From Symbiodinium natans (Eukaryota > Sar > Dinophyceae > Suessiales > Symbiodiniaceae): 62,832 bases of DNA. The notes beneath the pieces are model-generated. The model did not search any database. It saw only the letters and a list, made by a program, of their open reading frames with translations, and had not been told where the DNA came from. Shown in pieces: positions 11,404-21,962 of the stretch. Position numbers and translations under genes: made by a program. The stretch is from NCBI GenBank assembly GCA_905221605.1, contig CAJNDS010002690.1, positions 881,031 to 943,862 on the forward strand, read 5' to 3'. The first letter of the stretch is position 1. Every line of letters begins with the position of its first letter.

Positions 11404-11465
11404 GGCTGCGGCGGCGCCATCATTCAAAGCAGGCCCAACTCTTGGGAGAAGACGAGGAAGACTGA
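11404..11465 (+). CDS. Terminal exon abutting telomeric array
   Basis: Directly after TTTAG of the array the frame reads LRRRHHSKQAQLLGEDEED and TGA. A basic start and an acidic tail; looks like a protein C-terminus. The acceptor would be the array's own TTTAG|G. Confidence 0.4.
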
Positions 11466-12024
11466 CCTAGACCCTAAACCCTAAACCCTAAACCCTAAAC
11501 CCTAAACCCTAAACCCTAAATCTGTGAGCCCCTAAGCCTCAGTCAGGTACGCCTGGTTTGCTGACAATTGGGTCCCATTCCAGGCCGGGGTTTAGGGTTC
11601 AGGGTTTAGGGTTTAGGGTACGGGGCTTAGGGTTTGGGGTTTAGGGTTTAGGGTTTAGGGTTGCTGACAGGTTTAAGGGTTCCTGGTTATCACAAGGCTT
11701 TAAGGTTTACGGTTAGGGTTTTTCGGGTTGCAGGGATTTGAAGGCTTTGGGCGTTGTCAACGATGTACAAGTTTCTAGGGTCAGGTTCCTCTGCGTCTTG
11801 CAGGCTGCGTATGTGGGCCGCCTCGTCATTAGCAGGAATGGCCCAGAGTAGCCATACATACATTGGCATGCATGTTTGTCTGTTTGAAAGGCAGAAAAAG
11901 ACCACCACAACCTTTATGCCAGGCGCGCCAGGTGGAGCTTTGTCTGAGTTTCCGAAGGTCAAGCAGTATCTGGTGGATTGTGGTTTAGGGTTTAGGGTTT
12001 AGGGTTTAGGGTTTAGGGTTCTGG

Positions 12025-12105
12025 ATGAAAGCCGTCTCCTCAAAGGGTGATGGGGCGAGGATGACCACCCTCTCTTTCGCTCGAAGTTCCTTTGTGGGGC
12101 CATAG
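12025..12105 (+). CDS. Short ORF, possible first exon
   Basis: ATG six bases after a TTTAGGG array; MKAVSSKGDGARMTTLSFAR then SSFVGP and TAG, the stop again formed by the next array. Composition resembles a leader or transit peptide. Unknown. Confidence 0.33.
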   Translation: MKAVSSKGDGARMTTLSFARSSFVGP

Positions 12106-12751
12106 GGTTTAGGGTTTAGGGTTTAGGCTAGCACTCTGTGACTCGTCCCCCTTTCTCTGCCACGTGCGTGGCAGCCCTGTCATGTCAATGGCTGAATTTG
12201 CAATGTGGCTGGACACCGTCAACTTCCTACTGTACAAAAGAAAATGGAGACCTCCGTTATGACCACTCCCCATGCGAAGCTACAAATCATGATTCAGATT
12301 CGAAAACCTCCTAGAATCATTGAAGCCCTCTACTTACAGTTTCATAGCGAGAGAGAGAGAGAGAGTAAGTTGTGATTGAAAGTTCATATACATGCATGGA
12401 TACATGCACATGCCTGAGCCATGCAATGAGCACATACGATCGACTTTTGACGGACTTCGAAAGTGTTTCCATGCATAAGTCTTAGTTTTGGTGGCGAGTC
12501 TTGGGCTTCCCAGTTAACGCCCGAGGGGTTTGGGCTTGCGTAGGGTGTTCAAGGGGTTTAAGGGTGTTTTGGCAATTTCGTGTTCGGGCCCCAAACCCTA
12601 AATACCCGAAACCCTCAAGACCAGGATAGATCGAAATTGTATGTGGTCACGGTTTAGGCTTCAGGGTTTAGGGTTCAGGGTTTAGGGTTTTAGGGTTCAG
12701 GGTTTAGGGTTTAGGGTTCAGGGCTTTGGGTTTAGGGTCTAGGGCCCTGAC
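12106..12751. other. No gene seen
   Basis: Unique sequence (12130-12530) with a short (GA)n at 12351, then degenerate TTTAGGG units. No supported exon. Confidence 0.5.
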
Positions 12752-12862
12752 ATGCTGTACACACTCCCAGCATCCTGGTGGCAGGCGTTTGCGTGGCTGG
12801 GCTCGGTAGCGATGGAGGTGCGCGGCGGGCCGGAACCAGCGGGCCCACATGCAGTCTCATGA
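12752..12862 (+). CDS. Exon-like ORF, unknown
   Basis: Frame MLYTLPASWWQAFAWLGSVA then MEVRGGPEPAGPHAVS and TGA, between opposite-facing telomere-type arrays. A Trp-rich hydrophobic start may be membrane or signal-like. Confidence 0.4.
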   Translation: MLYTLPASWWQAFAWLGSVAMEVRGGPEPAGPHAVS

Positions 12863-12941
12863 CCCTAAGCCCGAAACCCTAAACCCTAAACCCTAAACCT
12901 TAAAAAACCCTAAAAACCCTATGCCCTAAAACCCTAAAACC

Positions 12942-13035
12942 GTGGAGGCGTTCCTGGCGCTTCAGCTTCTCGTCCTCCTCCGGGCAGCAGCGGCTGCGAG
13001 CCGCGAGGGGCAGGCTCTCTGCGTTCTGCCTGGAG
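12942..13035 (+). CDS. Hydrophobic exon with telomeric donor
   Basis: Reads VEAFLALQLLVLLRAAAAAS then REGQALCVLPG; the donor is AG|GTTTAGGG, the first unit of the following array. A leucine/alanine helix suggests a membrane segment or signal anchor. Family unknown. Confidence 0.42.
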
Positions 13036-14390
13036 GTTTAGGGTTTAGGGTTTAGGGTTTCGGGTTTCGGGTTAGGGTTTAGGTTTAGGGTTTAGGGTTT
13101 AGGGTCTCAGGGTCTCAGGGTTTAGGGTTTAGGGTTTTGGGTTTGTCTCAGAACCCTTTAAGACGATGAAGGGACCATGTACATACCCTTATGTTCTGGG
13201 GATTATATATTAAGGGACCATGTACCTACCGGGGGATTAGGGTTGAAAGTTGTGGGTGTAGAGTTTTTTGGGCTTGACTAGGTTTGGAGTTCTTGGGGTT
13301 AAGGGTTTAGTGTGTGCAAGGGGGCTATAGGCACGCCAAGAGCGCCTGCACCCTGAAAGAGTCCTCCACGGCAAACCCTCCTTATCCCAAACCCGAAATA
13401 CGCAAAACCCTACCAAGAAAAAGAAAGAAACCGAACCCCCCCAACCCTCAAGCAAACTCCTAAGTCTCAACCCTAAAGCCTAAAGCCTAAAGCCAAGCCT
13501 AAAACCTCCCCCCTCCCCCCTCCCTTCGGAGCTCCCCCGGCCTCTCAAATACCTGGAATGTTTAGTGGTTTTCCCTTTTAAGGGCTTACAGGACTCACTG
13601 AGGGCTTTATAAGGCTTTTGGGCCCGGACCCCCTGGAACTGCAACCCCTGACACGAGACTCCCTGGAACGGAAGAAGTTTGTGGAAGTGGGCTGTTGACG
13701 TGAGTTTAGGCCTACACCCTACAAGGAAGAGGTTTTGGTGGCTTTGCCGCTTGAGAGGGCGCGGGGTGGGATAAACGTGTAAGGGGTACAAGGAGGGAGC
13801 CCCGTAAAGTCCCTATAAACCTAACTAGCCCCTAAACAACCCCCAAATAACCCCTAAGTTCTGTTGTAAGGGTCCCTCCCTTAGTCCTAAACCCAAAACC
13901 CAAAACCCAAAACCCAAAACCCTAAACCCCTAAACCCCTGAACCCCTAAACCCTAAACCCTAAACCTTGAGGGTCCAAGGTATCGTAGACTCTCAGTGTT
14001 AGACGGCCCTCCACTATCGGGCCAAGACACGAAGCTTTCGAAGCGAGTCTGCATCCCAGCCTTCACAGCTTCCGCGCCAATTCGAGCAAACCCTCGACCC
14101 TAAACCCTAACCTCTAAACCATCCCCTAAACACGTAATTAAACCCCAAACCCCAAAACCCAAAAGCCCAAATCCTAAACCTCAAATCCCCAAACCCTAAA
14201 CTCCACCCCAAGTCCTAAACCCTAAACCTTAAACCCTAAACCCTAAACCCCAAAACCCTAAACCCTAAACCCTAAACCCCTAAATCCTAAACCCTAAACC
14301 CTAAACCCTAACCCGCCTAACCCTAAACCCTAAACCCTAAACCCTAAACCCTAAACCCTAAACCCTAAACCCTAAACCCCCAAACCGCAG
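13036..14390. repeat. Telomere-type mosaic, zone 3
   Basis: TTTAGGG blocks to 13140, mostly unique sequence 13140-13870 (including GGGACCATGTACATACC words like family B), then CCCTAAA and CCCCTAAA blocks to 14390. Open frames at 13237-13791 on the minus strand are not convincing. Confidence 0.7.
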
Positions 14391-14489
14391 GCCTGGCGCG
14401 CGGCCGGGCTCTGCCTCCGGCGCCTCTGCGCCTTTTGCTGCGCCGCGGCGGCCTTCGGCGTCCTGGCGCAGGGCGCCTCAAGGAGCTCC
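14391..14489 (+). CDS. Ala/Cys-rich membrane-type exon flanked by arrays
   Basis: Ninety-nine bases, phase 0 at both ends, between acceptor AAACCGCAG and donor GTTTAGGG. Reads AWRAAGLCLRRLCAFCCAAA then AFGVLAQGASRSS, a plausible transmembrane or signal-anchor helix. The intron on the left is a CCCTAAA array and on the right a TTTAGGG array, whose first GT is the donor. Confidence 0.5.
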
Positions 14490-14805
14490 GTTTAGGGTTT
14501 AGGGTTTAGGGTTTAGGGTTTTGGGTTTAGGGTTTGAGGTTTAGGGTTTCGGGTTTCGGGTTCAGGGTTCAGGTTTGAGGTTTAGGGTTTGGTTTAGGGG
14601 TTTGTGGTTTAGGGTTTGGGGTTTGGGGATTAGGGTTTGGGGTTTGGGGTGTGGGCCTACAGCCTAAAGAGTGAACCCAAAACACTAAACCTCTGAAGCC
14701 CTAAACCCCTAGACCATATACCCTAAACCCCTAAACCCCAAGCCCTAAACCCTAAACCCTAAACCCTTAACCCTTAACCCTTAACCCTTAACCTTTCCTC
14801 AACCC

Positions 14806-14887
14806 GAATTTGGCATTTGTGTTGGAAGATCTGGACACAGGCTGACGGTGAACCGCTTCTCCTCCGGGATGTGGATCCAGGACCCGG
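14806..14887 (+). CDS. Exon-like island
   Basis: Reads FGICVGRSGHRLTVNRFSSG then MWIQDPG, running into a TTTAGGG array. Protein-like; left edge approximate; family unknown. Confidence 0.38.
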
Positions 14888-15060
14888 GGTTTAGGGTTTA
14901 GGGTTCAGGGTTCAGGTTTAGGGTTTAGGGTTTAGGGTTTAGGTTTTAGGATTTTTAGGGTTTAGGGTTTAGGGTTTAGTGTTTGGGGCTGATGCTTCTG
15001 CGGTGGCCTCCTGTATCGTAGCATGCTGGTCAGAGTGCCCTTGTTCCCTTTTCTTAGGGT

Positions 15061-15206
15061 GTACTTGGAGATTCATGGTACTTATCAACCAATTATGACT
15101 GTACTTTGCGACCCACTTATCAGTCCCTTCAGTGCGCAAACATGGTTTTAAGTACAGTCATAAGTACAGTTTGAATTGGTTAATGAGTATCGTGAACCTC
15201 GAACTA
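15061..15206. mobile_element. Palindromic element, family A (diverged)
   Basis: Left arm GTACTTGGAGATTCATGGTA and right arm with GTGAACCTCGAACTAGG; interior ACCAATTATGACTGTACT against AGTACAG...AATTGGTTAATG. Same family as 28495 and 34889. Confidence 0.65.
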
Positions 15207-15504
15207 GGTTCCCTCATAAGCCCCTGTCAACGAAAAAAAGGGGCACCCTTTTACTAAAAGGGGTTTCTTGGGTCTAGGGTTTTAGGGTTCAGGGTTTAGG
15301 GGTTTCGGGCTAATGTTAACCTCGTATTACTAAACCCCCGTAAATTAAAGTGCGCCAGGTGTCCCGGCCGCAATAATAAAGCCCTGGGAATAAAGTACGC
15401 CAGTCGGGGCTTGTTTTTTTTTGGGGGTGTCCGTTGTTCTTTGTTTGTTTATGGAGAGAAAAGAGAGGGAGGGTTAAGGGTTTTATGGTTTAGGATTTAA
15501 TTCG

Positions 15505-15736
15505 GAAAACATGAAGCGATCAGATTTCGAAGAGAAACCTGAAAACCAAACTCATCAGAAACTTGCAGATTTTTATTTGAGAGCCTTACTAGAGGATTGA
15601 AAAAATCTTTCTGGCAAAGGGGGTAGCTTTGGAGGCCGGTGCCCTGGAAATAATCCTGAAAGAACTGCCCCTCGGAATAAAGTTCCTGGAAATTCCTGCC
15701 TGAAAAAAAACCTTCAAATGATCGCTTCATGGTTTC
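15505..15736. mobile_element. 232-base element with terminal inverted repeats, intact copy
   Basis: Ends are GAAAACATGAAGCGATCA and TGATCGCTTCATGGTTTC, inverted repeats matching at 17 of 18 bases. A minus-strand ORF spanning it has no recognisable domain. A second copy follows 215 bases later. Confidence 0.7.
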
Positions 15737-15951
15737 ATTAGGTTTAGGGTTCATGGCTTAGGTTTACTTAGGTGTTGTGGAGTCTTATTGAATTAGGGTT
15801 AAGGGTTTAGGGTTAGGGTTAGGGTTTAGGGATAAGGGTATGGCCTGGTCTCTAAATCCAGGGGCCCCTGCAATTAAAGTCTTAGGGTTTAGGGTTTAGG
15901 GTCTGGGGTTTAATTAGGGTTAAGGGTTTAGGGTTTAGGATTTAATTATAG

Positions 15952-16158
15952 GAAAACATGAAGCGATCAGATTTCGAAGAGAAACCTGAAAACCAAACTC
16001 CTGAGAAACTTGCTGTTTTTTATTTGAGAGCCTTACTAGAGGATTGAAAAAATCTTTCTGGCAAAGGGGGTAGCTTTGGAGGCCGGTGCCCTGGAAATAA
16101 TCCTGAAAGATCTGCCCCTCGGAATAAAGTTCCTGGAAATTCCTGCCTGAAAAAAAGC
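15952..16158. mobile_element. Second copy, right end replaced by TTTAGGG
   Basis: More than 95 percent identical to the first copy by eye, from the left end to CCTGCCTGAAAAAAA, then the last ~25 bases are missing and a CTCTTTAGGG array begins. The truncation coincides with the start of the telomere-type repeat. Confidence 0.7.
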
Positions 16159-16224
16159 TCTTTAGGGTTTAGGGTTAGGGTTTAGGGTTTAGGGTTTAGG
16201 GTTTAGGGTATTCACCAAGCCCTG

Positions 16225-16410
16225 ACCCGTAGAACCCTCCCAGCCCTTCTTTCTGATTCTCTCTGATTCCCTATGATCCTCTCTGATTCTCTCTGATCCT
16301 TTCTGATCCTCTCTGATTCTCTCTGATCCTCTCTAATTCTCTCTAAGGAAAGGAATGGAATCCTGAGTGATTCTCTCTGATCCTCTCTAAGTCTCTCTAA
16401 GGAAAGGAAT
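16225..16410 (+). repeat. 10-base minisatellite TCTCTGATYC
   Basis: Roughly a dozen units of TCTCTGATTC/TCTCTGATCC with interruptions by GGAAAGGAAT words. Confidence 0.8.
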
Positions 16411-16739
16411 CCTTATTCAAAGGGGCCCCCACTCTATTTGGGGGGGTTTGATTGAGGGGGGGGGGTTTATTATTACGAGGTCAACATTAGTTTCTGTTTA
16501 TGAGCGACCTCCCCCAAAAGATCCAAATCCCAAAATTCTTCTCTGAGCAAAGAGAGTGGCCTTAAAAACCTCCAAAAATGTGTCGCGTGAGAACGTAGAT
16601 CCTAAATCCCACAACCCAAACCCTGCACCCCAAGCCCTAAATCCGTTATCCCTAAACCCTGTAACCCTAAACCCTGTAGCCCTAAACCCTAAACCCTGAA
16701 CCCTATAAAACAAGTCACCCCCTGAATCCATCGAGCCAG

Positions 16740-16832
16740 GGCTGGCTACACTGCCTCAACTGCTGCGTCGAACCGGACGTTCGTGTGCTTCTGAGTGGCG
16801 GGGATGGCCACACGCCTCAGAGATACGCTTCG
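16740..16832 (+). CDS. Cys-rich internal exon
   Basis: Ninety-three bases, phase 0 at both ends: acceptor GAGCCAG, donor GTTTCGG. Reads GWLHCLNCCVEPDVRVLLSG then GDGHTPQRYAS. The donor is the first unit of a TTTCGGG/TTTGGGG variant array. Family unknown. Confidence 0.48.
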
Positions 16833-19153
16833 GTTTCGGCTTTCGGGTTTAGGGTTTTAGGGTTTCGGGTTTCTTGTTTCGGGTTTGGGGTTTCGGGTTT
16901 TGGGGTTTGGGGGTTTGGGGTTTGGGGTTTCGGGTTTCGGGTTTCGGGTTTCGGGTTTCGGGTTTGGGGTTTGGGGTTTGGGGTTTGGCGTGGGGATTCG
17001 GGTTTCGAGTTTCGGGTTTGGGGTTAGGGGTTTGGGGTTTAGGGTTTAGTAGGGTTTAGGGGTCAGGGGGTTTAAGGCTCAAGGTTCAGGGTTTGCAAAC
17101 GGGCCGTGGGGATTTTCCATTGTTTGTTTAGGGTCGGGTTTAGGGGTTTAGGGTTTAGGGTTTAGGGTTTAGGGTTTAGGGTTCAGGGTTCAGGGTTTAG
17201 GGTTTAGGGTTTAGGGTTCAGGGTTTAGGGTTTAGGGTTTAGGGTTTAGGGTTTAGGGTTTAGGGTTTAGGTTTCCTTTTAGGGTTTAGGGTTCAGGGTT
17301 TAGGGTTTTAGGGTTATAGGCTTTTGGGTTTTAGGGTTTTAGGGTTGGGGGGTTTTAGGGTTTTAGTGTTTTAGGGTTTGGGGTTTAGGGTTTTCGGGTT
17401 GAACTGGGTTAAAGGCGGGTTTGGACCTTGATATTCCTGGCTGGCATGCGCCACAGTAAATCCTACACCTTGTACCCTAAACCCCTGGAACGCCTGAAGG
17501 GTTCACGCTCAACTTGAAAGCCAAACTCGTTCAGGGCTTTAGGGGGACATTTTGGGCGGGTTGGCTTTGTGCGGATGTGAGCCCAATCCCTTGCTTGGGT
17601 GTTTTGGTGTTAGGGTTTATTGGCTTTATAGGGTTTAAGGGGTTTAGTACGGTTTATGGGGTTTATAGGGCTTTATGGGGTTTAATAGGGTTTATGGGGT
17701 TTATTGGCTTTATGGCGGTTATAGGGTGTTTCGGGTTTACGTGGGGCCCTATTTACCTACAGTTTAGTTTAGTAGTAGTTCGTAGGAAGAACCCCTAAAG
17801 CTGTAGGTAAGAGGGTCCCAGGCACCCCTAAACCCAAACCCTAAACCCTAAACCCTAAACCCTAAACCCTAAACCCTAAACCCTAAACCCTAAACCCTAA
17901 AGGGCGTGAGATGAGGCTGCCGATTTTTCGCGCCGCTGCGTGCCGGCGCCCTGAGAGCCCTCCTGGCTGCGCCTGCCACACTCCTGGCAGGGGGGCTTTA
18001 GGGTTTTGGGTTTAGGGTTTAGGGTTTATGGTTTAGGGCGCAGTTTGGGGCGACTTCTCCTATGTGAGCCAAACAACCCGATAGACCCTTAAACCTTCGA
18101 CTAAACTTCACAACATGTCGAAACATGGGGTTTAGGGTTTAGGGTTTAGGGTTTAGGGTAGTGTTTCGGGTTTAGGGTTAGGGGGTTCACGAAAAGAAGG
18201 GGCCCCGTAATATAGACCCCCAAATCGTATGATTTCTTCATTATACGGACCCCAAGACGGTTCCCCGCCCCCCCCCCCCCCCCCCCCCCCCCGATTTTCG
18301 GAACCCCCCATATACGCACATACTTAGGATCCTACAGTCCTGCCGCCAGGGCTGTGAACACGGGTCTTTTGCGATGTGCCTTAAGCCTACTTGTTCTAAA
18401 GCAGGCTGATAACAAGAGACATCAACTGAGTTACAATGAGAATACCTTTATCCTAACCCAAAACCCAAAACCCCAAACCAACAACCAAAAAAAAACACCA
18501 AAACGCCAAAACCAAAAAACCCAAAAACCCCACAACCCCAAAACCCCAAAACCCCAAATCCCAAACCCTCGCGCGGCGCGAGGCGTCCTGGTGCCCCTCC
18601 CTGGCCACCGCTCTTGCGCTCCTGGGGGCAGTGTTGTCCAAGGACTTGCCCAGGGGTCCTCCTAAACCCCAAACCCTAAACCTCAACCCTAATCCTATAA
18701 ACCCGAAACCCAAATCCTAAACCTCAAGTGAGCTGCATAGGGGGGGGGGGGGGGGGGGGGGGGCGGCTTTTTAGGCAATTCCCCAAACTTTGGGGGGTAT
18801 CAAGGGGCCTATTTGCGGAAACTGCCATCTTGGTTTTTTCTCAGGTATTTTGGCATGTACTTGCAGGGCGCAGGTATAGTTACTGTGGATTCCAGCTTAG
18901 GGACTCATGAAGGTGTAGAGTTTGGAGTTCAAGGGTTTGGGACTTTAGGATTCAGGGCTTCGGGCTGTGGGGGCTCCCAGGTTTTCGGTCTCCTGAGGGC
19001 TTGAGCCCTGACAGCTTTTAGGGGGTTTGGAGTTTAGGGTTTAGGGTTTGGGGATCCAGGCCGTCCTGTTCACGATGCATCTCTCTGTCTACAGTTTTGC
19101 TCAGACCAGCACGACAGGTGCTTCTGTGGAGGAGGCATTTGCCTTCAACGCCC
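16833..19153. repeat. Variant telomeric arrays and homopolymers
   Basis: 16840-17040 mixes TTTCGGG and TTTGGGG units; 17130-17400 is TTTAGGG with TTCAGGG; 17520-17600 has an open frame (LKAKLVQGFRGTFWAGWLCA) of low support; 17911-17990 is GC-rich with an ATG frame of low support. 18268-18292 is poly-C, 18739-18761 poly-G. 18440-18560 is an A/C-rich degenerate array. No firm exon. Confidence 0.75.
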
Positions 19154-21333
19154 ATGGTGCCGCAGGGCATCTCTGGCGATGGCCGTGCGTGGCCAAGGAG
19201 CCTGAGTCTAGCGTCACAGGCGCGGCGGGGCCGCCCAGCAGCATTCTCCGCGCTGGCGCTGGTGTTGGCTTCCTGGTTCCTGCTGCTCTGTTTACGAAGC
19301 AGCCGCACTCTGGATGTTACTTTCACCGGGTGCCATGAGAGAAGCCCTCACGCCGTCCTGCGGCCTTCTGCTCGCGCAGGACACGACTCTGCGATCGCGC
19401 GCAGGCTACGAAGGGCCCGGGAGCGGCGCCCAGGACCTCGGAGTCGGGGTCCTCGTGGGAGCGTAGCTCCGTATCGCCTGGTTCTGACTCAGAAGATTAC
19501 GAGCCTCGGTCGGCCGTGTAAGATATGTTTTCTCCTTCGTTGGGCTTTCAGAAGGGGGCCCCAATATGTCGAAATATCCTAAACCCTAAACCCCAAACCC
19601 TAAACCCTAAATAAACCCAGGAATACGACGTCGACTGTTGAGCTGCTTTCTCTCCTAGAGGAGGAGGTCGACAGCGCCTTTGTCAAAGTGGGGGAATTGT
19701 TTTTTTGTTTTTTATTATTTTTGAGGGTACTGTACTTAAACTCAATAAGGAATATCTATTTAAGGTTTTAATGCCCTAAACCCGAAACCCGAAATCCGAA
19801 ACCTATCCCAAGCATGAACTAGGCGTGATCTTCAACGAGTTCCACCTCTCGGCCGCCTTCACTCGCCTCGCCTTCTTCGCAGAAAGAGGCATGTAAGGGG
19901 TATAAGGAGAGACGGCTAGCAGGGACTGGCAGGGATCCTTACTCTTTCCCCCTATATAATCCCCATATATAGTATATATATATATATATGTATATGTATA
20001 TATATGTAAACACATAATATATATATATATATATATATACATACATATACATACGTACATTAGTACACATATATACAAATATGTCATATACATATATATA
20101 TATATATATGTGTATGTATATATATATACATATATATATATATTGTATAGTCCCTATGTACCTATAAGTCCCGTGAGGCGAGGTGTCTGCAGATTCCAGC
20201 AGTCCAGTGTGGGCCAGACTTGCGGGAAGACTGCAAGAAAAGCTCCAGAAGCGCCAGATCTCACCTCGCACAGCTTCCAACGTAATCTGGGCGCTTGCCA
20301 AGATTTATGAAGACTTGGGCATCCATATGGCTGTCGCAGTTCCGGCTCTCGTGCGTTGTGTACGGGGCGAAGCAAGAAGTATGAACCAGATGGACTTGTC
20401 GAACTGCATCTGGGCGGTCGCGGCTCTGCACGAATCAGTGCCGGAGGTTCTGGAAGCTGTCCCAGCGCTTGCGAAAAACCTGGAGCTCCAGGCTTCAGAA
20501 TTTGCTCCGCAAGGGCTGTCCAACATACTCTGGGCGGCCGCGAAACTGCACGAGGCCGCGCCTGAGGTGCTGACGGCGGTCCCGGCCATTGCAGAGCGCA
20601 TACCGCAGAAGGCAGACCGCATGATTCCCCAGCACTTCTCGAACTGCCTGTGGGCCACCGGCAGGCTGCACGAGGCAGAGCCCGATGTGCTGGAGGCCGT
20701 GCCCGCCCTCGCAGAGCGCCTACCGCGACAGGCGAAGGCCATGAACCCGCAAGCCTTGTCGAGCTGCCTGTGGGCAGCAGCGATACTGCAAGAGGAAGCC
20801 CCCGTGGTCCTGACGGCTGTGCCAGCCATCGCGGAACGACTGCAGGACGAGGTGGAGAGCCTTCCTTCGCCTTTAGTTGAACTTTAAGCTTTTTGGGTTT
20901 CCTTACTTGGTAGGAATATTAACGTTCAACTTTTTTACCCTTGGTTATTGGAGAAGTAAGGAGCATGAATCCGAAAGATCTGGCGACCAGCCTGTGGGCA
21001 GTAGCCAAGCTGAAAGAATCCGTGCCGGAGGTTCTGGGCCCATTGCCCGACATTGTTGCTTGGCTTTCTTCTGGCTGGCTCTTGGGACTTTAGCCTTTTG
21101 GGGTTTTTTGAAGAAACTACAAGAGGGAGCCCAACAGTTAAACTTTTTAGGAGGGGGTTCAGAAGTCAGCCAAGGTTGCCCAGATGACTTCGAAGGTGTC
21201 CGGCATGGAAAGCCCAGCCGCATTGCGGTCATCGTTGTGGGCTGCAGTCCGAGTGGGCGAAGACGACCTTGAAGCAAAGCTCAAGGCAAAGCTGGATGGC
21301 ATCAAGGCATTAAAGGAGCCTAATCCTGCCTAG
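19154..21333 (+). CDS. Seven-exon helical-repeat (LWA/OPR-like) protein with N-terminal anchor
   Basis: Inferred exons 19154-19329, 19380-19517, 19621-19687, 19813-19892, 20200-20856, 20961-21057 and 21163-21333 join in frame to 461 codons. Residues 29-47 are a hydrophobic helix ([14 protein letters not shown]), suggesting a signal anchor or organelle leader. After a Ser/Glu linker and a helical region, about seven 40-residue repeats start near residue 180, each with LWA-A-L...PEVL-AVPA-A.... Such 38-40-residue repeats resemble octotricopeptide/RAP-type organellar RNA-binding proteins; that role is inference. Introns are GT-AG except the last two (GA-AG and GC-AG). The intron at 19518-19620 contains CCCTAAA units; 19893-20199 holds an AT microsatellite. 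The 50-base first intron is the weakest junction. Phases agree at every junction, which chance would rarely give. Confidence 0.72.
19960..20155. repeat. AT-rich microsatellite within an intron
   Basis: Runs of (TA)n with ATGTATA interruptions inside the inferred intron 19893-20199. ORFs of Tyr/Ile here are artefacts. Confidence 0.9.
20857..20960 (+). other. 104-base GA-AG intron with direct and inverted repeats
   Basis: The 40-residue repeat register requires splicing from DEVE to SMN here. GAGC stands at both ends (exon|GAGC...AAG|GAGC), like a 4-base target duplication; AGTTGAAC and GTTCAACT form an 8-base inverted pair inside. Confidence 0.6.
21058..21162 (+). other. 105-base GC-AG intron related to the previous one
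   Basis: Donor GCTTGG, acceptor GGTTCAG; joins ...LPDIV to KSAKV in phase. Shares two blocks in the same order with the preceding intron: GACTTTAGCCTTTTGGGGTTT against AACTTTAAGCTTTTTGGGTT, and GTTAAACTTTTTA against GTTCAACTTTTTTA. Confidence 0.6.
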
Positions 21334-21852
21334 CCCCGGGCTTCGCGATTCTTTGCCCCTATTAAGCCGGATTGCGTCTCGAGACGGAAAGAAGGCTGAC
21401 GATCTACACGAGTGTCTCCCCCTGTCCATACCACCACCTGCGGCCCCCTTTCATGTACTACAGGAGCCCGAATCATCACCGGTGTCATCCCCTTCCAATC
21501 CCTGCATGCGTTTAGATACAAACTGCCAAAAGTACCTATTCCAAACTCTAGACTCTAAACCCTAAGCCCCAAACCCAAAACCCTAAGCCCTAAACCCTGA
21601 ACCCTGAACCTGAAACACCATTCTGGTTCAACGGGCCCCGATATTACCAGCAGCTTGTCCGGTGCGGCTCAGGCTTGGCGAGGCTTCTGTGGGCTTGGGG
21701 GGACTCTCAGGCTGCTAGGGTTTAGGGTTTATAGGGTTTAGGGTTTAGTGTTTAGGGTTTAGGGTTTAGGGTTTATTACAAGGGCTCATCCGATTTCGTG
21801 GGGTTCTAGAGTCTACCCGAACTAAAACCTCAACCACTGGGCGGTGTTTTAG
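21334..21852. other. Downstream flank, no gene seen
   Basis: Unique 3' flank of the repeat-protein gene, then short CCCTAAA/TTTAGGG blocks at 21560-21620 and 21716-21780. A 63-codon minus ORF is not convincing. Confidence 0.5.
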
Positions 21853-21962
21853 GGAGCCTTTTTTCGAGGACGTCGACGTTCACCGCTCGCTGCTTGGCGT
21901 CGCTGGCGCCACCTTCGTCGCCCATGTGGTAGACAATCCCGGCATGCGCCTTGACGCCCTGA
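21853..21962 (+). CDS. Exon with both splice sites of telomeric type
   Basis: Acceptor GTTTTAG, donor A|GTTTAGGG. Reads EPFFEDVDVHRSLLGVAGAT then FVAHVVDNPGMRLDAL. Codon-like composition (V, A, D, R, no low complexity). Both the acceptor and the donor words occur within a TTTAGGG unit. Family unknown. Confidence 0.5.

Larger units (their letters stand above)
9681..12024. repeat. Telomere-type mosaic, zone 2
   Basis: Heptamer blocks in both orientations with unique spacers. 9920-10020 is GC-rich and open in two frames but without usable splice sites. 10298-10336 is a (GT)n run. 10500-11100 and 11600-11970 are unique with no gene I can support. Confidence 0.8.

Noticed and set aside
20305-20829. 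174-codon minus ORF
   Set aside because: Mirror of the 40-residue repeat exon on the + strand.
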